The position numbers and the translations under genes are program-made. DNA of 64,000 nt. Origin: Kribbella kalugense. GTDB taxonomy: Bacteria > Actinomycetota > Actinomycetes > Propionibacteriales > Kribbellaceae. The notes under the pieces were generated by a model that was not told the origin of the DNA, searched no databases, and saw nothing but the letters and a program-made list of their open reading frames with translations. Shown here piece by piece: positions 49,800 to 58,220 of this stretch. Within the stretch, counting starts at the first letter, position 1. The number at the start of each line of letters is the position of its first letter. The stretch covers positions 791,763 through 855,762 of the forward strand of contig NZ_SODF01000003.1 of NCBI RefSeq assembly GCF_004365875.1, written 5' to 3'.

Positions 49800-50510
49800 T
49801 CAGCGGGTGACGTCCGCCTGGTAGCAGGTCAGGCGCCAGGATGCCTGCTGCGGGTCGGCGCCGTTCGGCATCGTGCGGTGTCCGGACGCGAAGGTGACGG
49901 TCTGGTCGCCCGCGAGGTAGCACCACAGGTCGAGCTCTTCGTCGGTGCCGTAGTAGTACGAGCGGTAGTGCTGGATGACCTGCGTCCCGAGGAACGGTGT
50001 CTGCAGGCGTTGCTGGGCTTCCAGCGGCAGGTTGCCGAGGATGCCGCGCATGTGCTGCGTGAGCTCCAACTGTGGCGCGGCCGTCGGCTCGTCCCGGTTG
50101 AAGAACCCACGACGTTTTCTCGTGGGTTGTTGCTGTACGACGGCGTGCGTGAGGCTCGACGGTACGAACGGATCGAAGCGCACGCTCTGGGTCCGCTGGC
50201 CTTGATTGTTGACCTTTGGCGTCGTCACCGCGAGCCCGTTGGGTCCTAGCACGACGGCGTACGGCCGGTCGCGCTCTCGCTCATGGAGGTCGGCCCACCA
50301 TTCGATCGGCGGTCCTACCTTGCGCTCTAGGTGGGTCTTGACGTCGGCGTGGATCTCGGCCCACCAGTGGTACCGGTCGGGACTGGGGACGAACCCCAAC
50401 TGCGCGGCCTCGTGTGCGCCGGGGAGGTCCGGGGCGCGCTCGACGCCGCCTGCTGGGCGTTGCGCGGCTGGGCGGCCCCGAGACTGCTCGGGGAGGTTGT
50501 CAGGCGCCAT
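49800..50510 (-). CDS. hypothetical protein, 236 aa
   Basis: Unrecognised soluble protein. It is Trp/Tyr-rich near the middle (YHWWAEIHADVKTHLERKVGPP) and ends in a beta-rich domain (YRSYYYGTDEELDLWCYLAGDQTVTF, SWRLTCYQAD) with two cysteines. The first 35 residues look disordered. Good GC3 supports coding. Its stop codon begins one base after the end of the tRNA on the opposite strand. It starts 39 bp after the uracil-DNA glycosylase stop and may be cotranscribed with it. Confidence 0.65.
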   Translation of the reverse strand: MAPDNLPEQSRGRPAAQRPAGGVERAPDLPGAHEAAQLGFVPSPDRYHWWAEIHADVKTHLERKVGPPIEWWADLHERERDRPYAVVLGPNGLAVTTPKVNNQGQRTQSVRFDPFVPSSLTHAVVQQQPTRKRRGFFNRDEPTAAPQLELTQHMRGILGNLPLEAQQRLQTPFLGTQVIQHYRSYYYGTDEELDLWCYLAGDQTVTFASGHRTMPNGADPQQASWRLTCYQADVTR

Positions 50511-50549
50511 GGTCGGCAGCCTCCAACAGGTGCGGTGGCCGGGTCAACT

Positions 50550-51380
50550 TCATACGCCGGCGAGGGTTTTCGCGCGCCTGAGGACGGCGTCGATCATGGG
50601 TTCGGTGAGTTTGCCGGTGAAGGTGTTCTGCTGGCTGGGGTGGAAGCAGCCCAGAACGGTGATTTCGCCTTGTGGGGTTGGGATCTGATGCTCTACCGCG
50701 TGACCGAACTTGGGTCGCGGGCGGGGTACGTCTGCCCCTAGCGAGGCGAGTCCGGCGAGCAGGGCGTCGTACCCGAACTTGCCCAGGCAGACGATGGCCT
50801 TGGTGGTGGGGAGGACGAGCTCTAGTTCGCGGCGGAACCATGGGGCGCAGGTGTCGCGCTCCTCGGGGGTGGGTTTGTTGGCGGGTGGCGCGCAGCGGAC
50901 GGCGGCGATCATGCGGGTGCCGATGAGGGTGAGGCCGTCGCCCGCGTGTTCGCTGGTCGGTTGGGTGGCTAGGCCGACCCTGTAGAGGCTCGCGAACAGC
51001 CAGTCGCCGGACCGGTCGCCTGTGAAGACTCGGCCGGTACGGTTCCCGCCGTTGGCCGCGGGGGCGAGGCCGGCGATGAGGATCTTGGGCTCTCGGGCAC
51101 CCCACCCCGGGATGGGTCGTCCCCAGTACGGCTGGTCGGCGAAGGACTTCCGCTTGCCGATGGCAACGTCTTCCCGCCATTCCACCAGCCGCGGACAGGC
51201 ACGGCAGACGGAGACTCTCGCCTCGAGTTCTTTCAGGTCGTCGGTTGCGGCGAGCTTCACGACCTCGACGGCGTCGTGGGCCACCGGAGTACGCCGTACC
51301 GCGGGGTCCTCGGGCCAGCCGGTGCCGGGCGGGACCGGACTGTCGAACAACTCCCCCGTCAACGGGTGCGGAAACTTCAC
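50550..51380 (-). CDS. uracil-DNA glycosylase, family 5 (UdgB-like)
   Basis: 276-residue 4Fe-4S uracil-DNA glycosylase. The cluster cysteines begin at SVCRACPRLVEWRE and continue in the C-terminal half (AAVRCAPP, DTCAPWF). Motif A is LIAGLAPAANGGNRTGRVFTG, lacking the usual polar Asp/Asn of family 4, as in family 5. The second motif is LGCFHPSQQNTFTGKLT with the His-Pro-Ser. It excises uracil and related damaged bases from DNA. GTG start at 51380. Confidence 0.88.
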   Translation of the reverse strand: MKFPHPLTGELFDSPVPPGTGWPEDPAVRRTPVAHDAVEVVKLAATDDLKELEARVSVCRACPRLVEWREDVAIGKRKSFADQPYWGRPIPGWGAREPKILIAGLAPAANGGNRTGRVFTGDRSGDWLFASLYRVGLATQPTSEHAGDGLTLIGTRMIAAVRCAPPANKPTPEERDTCAPWFRRELELVLPTTKAIVCLGKFGYDALLAGLASLGADVPRPRPKFGHAVEHQIPTPQGEITVLGCFHPSQQNTFTGKLTEPMIDAVLRRAKTLAGV

Positions 51381-51421
51381 CCCCTCAGACTAGAGACACT
51401 CGTCTCTCAGCGAGGGCCACT

Positions 51422-51474
51422 TTGTGCACCAGATCCGTGGCGGCGGGCTCTTGACGTACGGATCTGGTGCACAA
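51422..51474. repeat. 17-bp perfect inverted repeat, 19-nt centre
   Basis: TTGTGCACCAGATCCGT (51422-51438) is exactly complemented at 51458-51474. It starts 8 bp past the MFS stop on the minus strand and 42 bp before the glycosylase start. It may be the MFS terminator or an operator for the glycosylase. A smaller GAGAC..GTCTC palindrome lies beside it at about 51393-51406. Confidence 0.6.
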
Positions 51475-51482
51475 GGTGGTTG

Positions 51483-52925
51483 TTAGGCGACCAGGTCGTC
51501 GGCTGACTGGGGTTGGATGGCTGGGGTTTGCGGCGCGACGGCCGGAGTACGGCGGGGGCTTGGGATGGCTAGGGCTAGTACGACGGCTGTGGCGGCGAAG
51601 GCTGCTAGGAGGAGGAAGGTGTTGGTGAAGCCTGACTCGGCGGGGAGGCCGGAGGGTTGGACGTGGCCGGTGATGATGGAGCTGGCCAGCGCCGTACCGA
51701 TGGAACCGCCGATCGTGCGGATGTTGGTGTTCATGCCGGTGGCCGCGCCCGTCTGCTCGCGCGGGACGTTCTGGACGATCAGGCTGGTCATGGACGCGTA
51801 GGCGAGGCCCAGGCCCATGCCGAAGAGGGCTGTGGAGACCGCCACCTGCCACTGCTGGTCGTGGAACTCCGCGAAGAGCAGCGCCGCGACCAGGCTCAAC
51901 GCCGACCCCGAAATAACCTGCGCCTTCACGTTGAACCACGGTGCGAGCGGACCGCTCAGCGTCCCGGTGATCGCCATCGTGACCAGCATCGGCAGCATCA
52001 GCAACCCGGCCTGCGTCACGCTGGCGCCGAAACCGAACCCGGCGGCCTTCGGGATCTGCAGGAACTGCGGTACGAACGCGTACACCGCGAACATCGCCGC
52101 CCCGAACAGCAGCGCCACCAGGTTCGTCGTCCACACCGCCGGGCGGCGCATCATCCGCATGTCGATCAGCGGGTTCCGCGACCGCAGTTCGACGGTGATC
52201 CAGCCGGCCAGCAGTACGGCGGCCAGCGCGAACAATCCCGTCGTACGCAACGAGCCCCAGCCCCACGAGCGACCGGTGCTCAAGGGCAGCAGCAACGCGA
52301 TCAGCCAGCCGGACAGGAACGCGGCGGCCAGCCAGTCGATCCGGCCGGGCACGCGGTTCGGCGACTCGGGCACGTAGCGGCGGACCAGCAGGGTCGACGC
52401 TGCGACCACCGCCATCGGGATCCAGAACAGCCAGCGCCAGCCGAGCCACTCCACGATCGGGCCGGCCAGGACGATCCCCAGCCCGCCGCCGGCGGCGATG
52501 ATCGCCGACACCACGCCGACCACGGACGGCACGCGCTGCGGCGGGAACTCGTCCCGGATGATGCCGAACGCCAACGGGAACACGGCCCCGCCGACGCCCT
52601 GGAAGACGCGGGCGGCGATCAGTACGCCGATGTTCGGCGCGAGCGCGGCGATCAGGCAGCCGACGGCGAGCGCGCCCAGCGCGATGAACAGCGTGCGCTC
52701 CTTGCCGACCATGTCGCCGATCCGGCCGAGCAGCGGCGTTGCGACCGAGACTGAGAGCAGAAGTGCGGTGAAGACCCAGGTGACCGTGCCAGGGGTGGTG
52801 TGCAGGTCGTGCTGGATGACGGGCAGCGCCGGGCTCACCAGCGACTGCAGCATCGAGAACGAGGCGACGACCGTGGCGAGTACCGCCAGGGTCACTCGCG
52901 GGTTGCCAGACCTGATGACAGGCAT
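51483..52925 (-). CDS. MFS drug exporter, DHA2 (14-TM) family
   Basis: 480-residue proton-antiport exporter of the EmrB/QacA class with 14 predicted helices. Motif A-like loop LLGRIGDMVGKERTLFI, motif C-like region PIVEWLGWRWLFWIP, and an N-terminal PALPVIQHDLHTTPGTVTWVFTA characteristic of DHA2. The C-terminus is a Pro/Ala/Gln tail. It is divergent from a TetR regulator with a palindromic operator between them, so it is probably induced by its own drug-like substrate. Confidence 0.9.
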   Translation of the reverse strand: MPVIRSGNPRVTLAVLATVVASFSMLQSLVSPALPVIQHDLHTTPGTVTWVFTALLLSVSVATPLLGRIGDMVGKERTLFIALGALAVGCLIAALAPNIGVLIAARVFQGVGGAVFPLAFGIIRDEFPPQRVPSVVGVVSAIIAAGGGLGIVLAGPIVEWLGWRWLFWIPMAVVAASTLLVRRYVPESPNRVPGRIDWLAAAFLSGWLIALLLPLSTGRSWGWGSLRTTGLFALAAVLLAGWITVELRSRNPLIDMRMMRRPAVWTTNLVALLFGAAMFAVYAFVPQFLQIPKAAGFGFGASVTQAGLLMLPMLVTMAITGTLSGPLAPWFNVKAQVISGSALSLVAALLFAEFHDQQWQVAVSTALFGMGLGLAYASMTSLIVQNVPREQTGAATGMNTNIRTIGGSIGTALASSIITGHVQPSGLPAESGFTNTFLLLAAFAATAVVLALAIPSPRRTPAVAPQTPAIQPQSADDLVA

Positions 52926-53001
52926 GCAGAAGTCCTTCGAAAGGGGTGTGAGTGCGCCTGAAGGCGGCGCAAGAGTTCCCCGGCCTGGTAAAGTCGAGGT
53001 G

Positions 53002-53023
53002 TGCCTCCACTATAGCGGAGGCA
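53002..53023. promoter_or_regulatory. TetR-type operator
   Basis: TGCCTCC-ACTATAGC-GGAGGCA is a perfect 7+7 inverted repeat, followed by another GCCTCC half (53024-53030). It lies in the 130-bp divergent spacer, 33 bp from the TetR start. ACTATAG overlaps a -10-like TATAGC, so binding would block transcription. Confidence 0.6.
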
Positions 53024-53055
53024 AGCCTCCGGTATTAACTGGCTAAGGTGAGCGA

Positions 53056-53640
53056 ATGGTGAGTGAGCAGAGCAGGCCCGCCCTGCGGGTCGACGTACGG
53101 CGGCCGCAGCGAGCGGACGCACGACGGAACTTCGACGCCCTGCTCGCCGCCGCCCGGGACGCGTTCGCGACCAAGGGGGTCGGGGCCTCGCTGGAGGACA
53201 TCGCCCGCCAGGCCGGCGTCGGGATCGGCACGCTGTACCGCAACTTCCCGAACCGGCGGGACCTGATGCACGCGGTCTACTTCGGCGAGATCGAGGAGCT
53301 GTGCATCGCGGCGGAAGACGTCGCCGACCTGCCCCCGTGGGAGGCGCTCACGACCTGGCTGCACCGGTTCGTCGAGTACGCCGCGACGAAGCGGGCGATC
53401 TGGGAGTCGCTGAACCGGGAGACCGAGAACTTCAAGGCCGCGCGCGAGGCGATGTATGCCGCCGGTACGCCGCTGTTCGAACGCGCCCAGGCAGCCGGCG
53501 CGGCGCGCAAGGACGTCTCGTTCGACGACCTCCTGCGCATGGTCAGCGGCCTAACCGCAGCCGGCTTCGTCGACCAGGCCCAACGCGACCGCGTCCTAGC
53601 AATCGCCCTCGAGGGCGTCCGCGCGCGTGCTTCCTTCTGA
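53056..53640 (+). CDS. TetR-family regulator
   Basis: 194-residue regulator. N-terminal helix-turn-helix: ALLAAARDAFATKGVGASLE, DIARQAGVGIGTLYRNFPNR. The C-terminal ligand-binding domain is all-helical (SbtR/TetR_C_33-like, WEALTTWLHRFVEYAATKRAI). ATG at 53056; the next codon but one is GTG, an alternative. Predicted repressor of the divergent MFS exporter and of itself. Confidence 0.88.
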   Translation: MVSEQSRPALRVDVRRPQRADARRNFDALLAAARDAFATKGVGASLEDIARQAGVGIGTLYRNFPNRRDLMHAVYFGEIEELCIAAEDVADLPPWEALTTWLHRFVEYAATKRAIWESLNRETENFKAAREAMYAAGTPLFERAQAAGAARKDVSFDDLLRMVSGLTAAGFVDQAQRDRVLAIALEGVRARASF

Positions 53641-53694
53641 CTTGAGCGTACAGCGAACGGCGTTTGCCCGACCGAGGTTATCCACAGCCGCCCG

Positions 53695-54606
53695 CTAGGC
53701 GAGGGTGAGGGCTACGCCGTCGAGGATGTCTTGTTCGGAGATGGTTACTTCGTCGACGGTCATGCGGTCGAAGAGGCGTTGGAGGATGACGGCGCCGGCG
53801 CCGATGACGTCCAGGCGGCCGGGGTGGATCGACGGTACGGCGGCTCGTTGGGCGCGGGTTGAGGTGGTCAGCCAGGTGGTTGCCGTGCGCAACTCCGCGC
53901 CGAGCAGGTGAGCGTGGTGAACGGCGGTGCGGTCGTACTCCGGGAGGTTCAAGGCGACCGCGGCCACGGTGGTCGCAGTCCCGGCGACGGCGATCAGGGC
54001 GCGGGCTCTGGTCAGCGGGACTGTGGTGGTGCCGAGCAGGGCCTCAACGTCCCGGGTGATCGCGGCCAGTTCGGCTTCTGAGGTTGGGTCCGTGGTGACA
54101 TGGCGTTCGGTGAGACGAACCGACCCGATGTCGAGCGACTCAGCCGCGAGTACGCCGTTCGCATCGCCCAGGACCAACTCCGTCGAACCACCGCCGATGT
54201 CGGCAACGAGGTACGGCGCCGGCAGATCAAGGGATGCGGTCGCTCCGCGAAAACTGAGCTCGGCTTCCGAACGGCCAGAGATGATCTCGGGATCCACGCC
54301 GAACCGCGATCGGATCCCCGCAAAGAACTCGTCCCGATTGGACACGTCCCGGGCAGCCGAGGTCGCAACGAACCGCATCCGGGAGACGCCGGCCGCACGG
54401 ACCACGTCGGCAAACGAGTCCGCAGCCTTGAAGACTCGCTCCAACGCCTCCGGGGCAAAAGCACCGGTCGCGTCCACACCTTGACCAAGGCGGACGATCG
54501 TCATCCGACGATCCACTTCCACCAGCCGACCGTCAATCAGATCGGCGATCAGCAGCCGGATCGAATTCGTACCGCAGTCAACTGCCGCAACTCGCACCTC
54601 AGACAC
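53695..54606 (-). CDS. ppx: exopolyphosphatase / guanosine pentaphosphatase family
   Basis: 303-residue Ppx/GppA ASKHA phosphatase: VAAVDCGTNSIRLLIADL as phosphate loop 1, MRFVATSAARDVSNRDEFF, VADIGGGSTELVLG as loop 2, and AVAGTATTVAAVAL. It hydrolyses polyphosphate or pppGpp. It is the short form (no C-terminal HD domain), as in mycobacterial Ppx1. The GTG at 54606 overlaps the DUF501 stop by 8 bp. Last gene of the eno-ftsB-DUF501-ppx operon. Confidence 0.9.
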   Translation of the reverse strand: MSEVRVAAVDCGTNSIRLLIADLIDGRLVEVDRRMTIVRLGQGVDATGAFAPEALERVFKAADSFADVVRAAGVSRMRFVATSAARDVSNRDEFFAGIRSRFGVDPEIISGRSEAELSFRGATASLDLPAPYLVADIGGGSTELVLGDANGVLAAESLDIGSVRLTERHVTTDPTSEAELAAITRDVEALLGTTTVPLTRARALIAVAGTATTVAAVALNLPEYDRTAVHHAHLLGAELRTATTWLTTSTRAQRAAVPSIHPGRLDVIGAGAVILQRLFDRMTVDEVTISEQDILDGVALTLA

Positions 54607-55078
54607 ACGGCCCTCGGCGACCCCAGTCGTCCAGGGCTTCCAGCGCCTCATCCCCCAACGGGTTCACGCCAGGACCGACCGCCAGCGAATGACCAACGAG
54701 AACGTGCAAGCACTTCACCCGATTAGGCATGCCGCCAGCGGTGATACCGGCGATCTCCTCAACGTGTTCGATCGACTCGCGATGAGCGAGGTACGACTCA
54801 TGGGCCGCGCGATACCGCGCAGCGAGCTCCGGATCCTCCGCCAGACGGTCCGTCATCTCTTTCATCATCCCCGAGGCCTCGAGAGTCCCGATGGCGGACG
54901 CGAGACGCGGGCAAGTCACGTAGTACGTCGTGGGGAACGGCGTACCGTCCGGCAGTCGGGGCTCGGTCTCGACCACGTCGGGGAGACCGCAGCCGCAGCG
55001 GTGGGCGATGGAGCGGATCCCGCGGGCGGTCCGGCCGAGCTGTTTGCTGACCGCCTCGGAGTCTTCTGTACTGCTCAA
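54599..55078 (-). CDS. DUF501 protein
   Basis: 159-residue conserved actinobacterial protein of unknown function. Cysteines occur in HRCGCGLPDVVETEPRLPDG, YYVTCPRL and RVKCLHVLVGHSLAVGPG, a spacing suggestive of metal binding. The TTG at 55078 overlaps the FtsB stop as TTGA and matches the expected start (LSSTEDSEAVSKQLG); GTG at 55045 is a shorter choice. Its constant place between ftsB and ppx suggests a cell-cycle or envelope link. Confidence 0.85.
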   Translation of the reverse strand: MSSTEDSEAVSKQLGRTARGIRSIAHRCGCGLPDVVETEPRLPDGTPFPTTYYVTCPRLASAIGTLEASGMMKEMTDRLAEDPELAARYRAAHESYLAHRESIEHVEEIAGITAGGMPNRVKCLHVLVGHSLAVGPGVNPLGDEALEALDDWGRRGPCV

Positions 55079-55680
55079 CGAGAGGCCTTCGGCGAGGGGG
55101 TCAGGATCGGCTTGGGCTTCGGCTGGACGGGCGTCGGCGTCGCGACGACGGGCGGCTTGCCCGCACCTTCGACGCTCCCCCACAGCTTCGTGTACCAGGT
55201 CGGCTTCTGTGTGTCCGTCGCACCGTCCGAGGGCGTCGACGGCTCCGGCGGGGCGCCGACCGGCTTCCCGTCCGCGCCGATCACGCGGTACCCGACCTCG
55301 CCCGGCATCACCCAGCCGAGCCGCTGGCGGGCCTGTGCCTTCACGTACGCGTCGTCGCCCCAGCGGGCGATCTCGTCGTTCAGTTCACCGACCCGCTTCT
55401 GCCGGTCCCGGATCTCCTGCTGCAGCGCGCTGACCTGCTGGTGCTGGTCGAACCAGACCCGCAGGCTCTGCGCGTACGACACGATCAGTGCGCCGAGCAC
55501 GAGCAGTACGACGGCCGCCCGGCCGGTCAGGTTGCGGGAACCGCGGGTCCGAGCCGGGTCGGCCTGGGCTCCCGCCGTACGGCGTTTCGGCTGGTCGCCC
55601 CGCCGGGCCGGTGGACGCGACTGGGTCCGGCTCGACGGACGCGAGCCAGGTCGTGCACCGGATTCCCGACGGGACGGCAT
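55075..55680 (-). CDS. ftsB: septum formation initiator FtsB/DivIC family
   Basis: 201-residue bitopic division protein. A basic Pro/Arg-rich cytoplasmic tail of ~50 residues is followed by one membrane helix (AAVVLLVLGALIVSYAQSL), then a periplasmic coiled coil (HQQVSALQQEIRDRQKRVGELNDE) and the family end ARQRLGWVMPGEVGYRV. The last ~65 residues are Pro/Thr-rich. FtsB forms a complex with FtsL and FtsQ at the septum. ATG at 55680, 17 bp after eno. Confidence 0.9.
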   Translation of the reverse strand: MPSRRESGARPGSRPSSRTQSRPPARRGDQPKRRTAGAQADPARTRGSRNLTGRAAVVLLVLGALIVSYAQSLRVWFDQHQQVSALQQEIRDRQKRVGELNDEIARWGDDAYVKAQARQRLGWVMPGEVGYRVIGADGKPVGAPPEPSTPSDGATDTQKPTWYTKLWGSVEGAGKPPVVATPTPVQPKPKPILTPSPKASR

Positions 55681-55697
55681 GTCAGTAGCTCCTCAGG

Positions 55698-56978
55698 TCA
55701 GCCCTGGAAACGCGGGAAGGCCGAGCGACCGGCGTACGTCGCCGCGTCGTCGAGCTCCTCCTCGATCCGGAGCAGCTGGTTGTACTTCGCGGTACGGTCG
55801 GACCGGGCCGGGGCGCCGGACTTGATCTGGCCGCAGTTGGTCGCGACCGCGAGGTCGGCGATCGTGGTGTCCTCGGTCTCGCCCGAGCGGTGGCTCATCA
55901 TGCAGCTGAAGCCGCTGCGGTGGGCCAGGTCGACGGCGTCCAGCGTCTCGCTCAGCGAGCCGATCTGGTTCACCTTGACCAGCAGGCTGTTCGCCGACTT
56001 CTCGGTGATGCCGCGCTGCAGCCGCTCGACGTTGGTGACGAACAGGTCGTCGCCGACGATCTGGATCTTGTCGCCGAGCTGACCGGTCAGGCTCTTCCAG
56101 CCGTCCCAGTCCTCCTCGTTCAGCGGGTCCTCGATCGAGACGATCGGGTACGACGACACCAGGTCGGCGTAGTACGCGATCATCTCGTCGGCCGACTTCT
56201 TGCCGCCCTCGAACGCGTACACACCGTCGGTGAAGAACTCGCTCGCGGCCACATCCATCGCCAGCGCGATGTCCTTGCCCGCCTGCAGGCCGGCCTTCTC
56301 GATCGCGACCAGGATCAGGTCGAGCGCCTCGCGGTTGCTCTCCAGGTTCGGCGCGAAACCGCCCTCGTCGCCGAGACCGGTGGACAGGCCGCGCTCCTTC
56401 AGCACTGCCTTCAGCGCGTGGTAGACGCCGGCGCCCTGCATCAGTGCCTCGGCGTACGTCGGGGCTCCGATCGGGGCGATCATGAACTCCTGCACGTCGA
56501 CGTTGCTGTCCGCGTGCGCGCCGCCGTTCAGGATGTTCATCATCGGCACCGGCAGAACGTGCGCGTTCGGGCCGCCGACGTACCGGAACAGCGGCAGGCC
56601 GGAGCTGTCCGCCGCCGCCTTCGCGACCGCCAGGCTGACGCCGAGGATGGCGTTCGCGCCCAGCTTGGCCTTGTTCGGGGTGCCGTCCAGGTCGAGCAGG
56701 GCCTGGTCGATCAGCCGCTGCTCGTGGACGTCGTACCCGACGATCTCCTTGTCGATGTCCTCCAGGATCGCGGTGATCGCGTTCTGGACGCCCTTGCCGC
56801 CGTACCGGGCCTTGTCACCGTCCCGCAGCTCGACGGCCTCGAACTGACCGGTGGACGCGCCCGAAGGCACTGCCGCCCGGGCGACGGTGTCGTCGTCGAG
56901 CAGTACCTCGACCTCGACAGTGGGGTTGCCGCGCGAGTCGAGGATCTCGCGGGCGCCGACGGCCTCGATGGTGGCCAC
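55698..56978 (-). CDS. eno: enolase
   Basis: 426-residue glycolytic enzyme interconverting 2-phosphoglycerate and phosphoenolpyruvate. N-terminal AREILDSRGNPTVEVEV, catalytic loop SGASTG, GDEGGFAPN, Mg ligands in AMDVAASEF, SIEDPLNEEDW and GDDLFVTN, the lysine region KVNQIGSLSETL and C-terminal SHRSGETEDTTIADLAVA. The GTG at 56978 has GGGAG at good distance. First gene of the operon continuing into ftsB, DUF501 and ppx. Confidence 0.97.
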   Translation of the reverse strand: MATIEAVGAREILDSRGNPTVEVEVLLDDDTVARAAVPSGASTGQFEAVELRDGDKARYGGKGVQNAITAILEDIDKEIVGYDVHEQRLIDQALLDLDGTPNKAKLGANAILGVSLAVAKAAADSSGLPLFRYVGGPNAHVLPVPMMNILNGGAHADSNVDVQEFMIAPIGAPTYAEALMQGAGVYHALKAVLKERGLSTGLGDEGGFAPNLESNREALDLILVAIEKAGLQAGKDIALAMDVAASEFFTDGVYAFEGGKKSADEMIAYYADLVSSYPIVSIEDPLNEEDWDGWKSLTGQLGDKIQIVGDDLFVTNVERLQRGITEKSANSLLVKVNQIGSLSETLDAVDLAHRSGFSCMMSHRSGETEDTTIADLAVATNCGQIKSGAPARSDRTAKYNQLLRIEEELDDAATYAGRSAFPRFQG

Positions 56979-57186
56979 TATTGACTCCCAAGTTCTCGAT
57001 GACGAATCGGTCCCGAGCCTAGCCTCCAGACCACCAGCCTCAGTGGACCGCGTCGACCCTAACGATCGCATCCACCGGTACCTCCCGCGTCAATAACACA
57101 CCGTTAGCCGCCAGAAACACCTCGAGATCGCCAGAATCCACACCCAGCAAGACTTCTACGCCCGACACCGACTGTTCTCCAAGGCT

Positions 57187-58032
57187 TCACGCTTCGAAAC
57201 AACGGCGGGCGTCGGATAGGCCTCTGTGGTTTTCGGTGGGGGTGGAGATGCCGGTGAGGATGTTGTTCGCGGTTCGCCAGGCGAAGTAGGTGGCTTGGAC
57301 GGCCCAGCGGATGTGGAGGTAGGGGGTCAGGCCTCGGGCGAGTTCGTGGGTGAGCTCGGGGCGTTGGTGTAGGTAGGCGGGTACGACGTGATCCGGGGAG
57401 CCGGCGTACATGACGGCTGAGGCGACGTCGTACAGGATCGGGCCCTGCATCGCGCTGCCCCAGTCGATGAGGGCTACTTGGCCGTCGGGTTGGCGGAGGA
57501 AGGCTTCGGCCGCGGGGTCGCCGTGCAGCCAGGCCCAGGAGACGGGTCCGAGCGCCCAGGCTCCGGCGATCGCGTTCTCCACCGCGGGACGGATCCATGG
57601 CTCAAGGTCCAGGTACTCATCGAACTGGGTCAGCAACTGGAGCCAGTCATCAAGGTCCCCGGGCTCCAGAGCGGCGATCGTGTGCACCCGCCCGAGCAGG
57701 TCGCCGATCGCCGCCTGATCCTCCGGGCTCTCAGCCAGCTCGGTGCCACCGACGTACTCCAGCACGGCGACCTGCGGACCGTCTACGCGCTCCACGAGAC
57801 GCCCACCCTTGCTCAGCCGCGGACGCCCAGTCATCACACCACCGTCATCCAGCCGAGCCGCCAACTCCAGCCCAGGCTCGAACGCCGAGTCCCCCAACTC
57901 GACAGCCTTCAACACCACCCGCCACCCATCCCCAGCAGCCAACCAAGCAGCCGAGTTCATCCCCCCAGTCAAAACCTCCACCCGCAAAGGCTTCAGATCC
58001 CACCGCTCCCGCAGCACCCCAGCAACATCCAC
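57187..58032 (-). CDS. aminoglycoside-phosphotransferase-fold kinase
   Basis: 281-residue APH/choline-kinase-fold protein. The Brenner-type loop is WLHGDPAAEAF and the metal Asp is in ALIDWGSAMQGPILYDVA. The usual Asn of HGDxxxxN is not in its normal place (Ala/Phe instead), a pattern seen in some fructosamine-kinase-like and divergent APH members. The N-terminal lobe has LTGGMNSAAWL and WRVVLK with the ATP lysine. The substrate could be a sugar, choline-like molecule or drug. ATG at 58032. Confidence 0.8.
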   Translation of the reverse strand: MDVAGVLRERWDLKPLRVEVLTGGMNSAAWLAAGDGWRVVLKAVELGDSAFEPGLELAARLDDGGVMTGRPRLSKGGRLVERVDGPQVAVLEYVGGTELAESPEDQAAIGDLLGRVHTIAALEPGDLDDWLQLLTQFDEYLDLEPWIRPAVENAIAGAWALGPVSWAWLHGDPAAEAFLRQPDGQVALIDWGSAMQGPILYDVASAVMYAGSPDHVVPAYLHQRPELTHELARGLTPYLHIRWAVQATYFAWRTANNILTGISTPTENHRGLSDARRCFEA

Positions 58033-58073
58033 CCACCCACCCTCTCAGCTACCCAGGTTCGTGCCCGAAGGAC

Positions 58074-58133
58074 AGGTAGTACACCGCCGATACGCCGTAC
58101 GCACGGCGACCCCGACGCTCAGGTGTACTACCT
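58074..58133. repeat. 12-bp perfect inverted repeat, 36-nt centre
   Basis: AGGTAGTACACC (58074-58085) and GGTGTACTACCT (58122-58133) are exact complements separated by 36 nt, in the divergent spacer between the APH-like gene and the membrane/HTH operon. Confidence 0.5.
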
Positions 58134-58183
58134 CCCGCCCGACACCTCCTGTCGTTAGGCACGCAGACCGCCTACTTGCCAAA

Positions 58184-58220
58184 GTGGAAAGTTATTGGTT
58201 AGCTTTCCGGTGTGGAAAGT
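58184..58220. promoter_or_regulatory. candidate operator of the membrane-protein/HTH operon
   Basis: GTGGAAAGT occurs at 58184-58192 and again at 58212-58220, where it includes the GTG start codon. Between them CTTTCC (58203-58208) pairs with GGAAAG (58186-58191). The set gives three GGAAAG-type half-sites over 37 bp in an AT-rich promoter (GTTATTGGTTAG), suitable for binding by the winged-helix protein encoded just downstream. Confidence 0.5.

Noticed and set aside
56979..57186. Spacer between eno and the APH-like gene
   Set aside because: Looked for a small gene or structured RNA; nothing supported beyond the eno promoter region.
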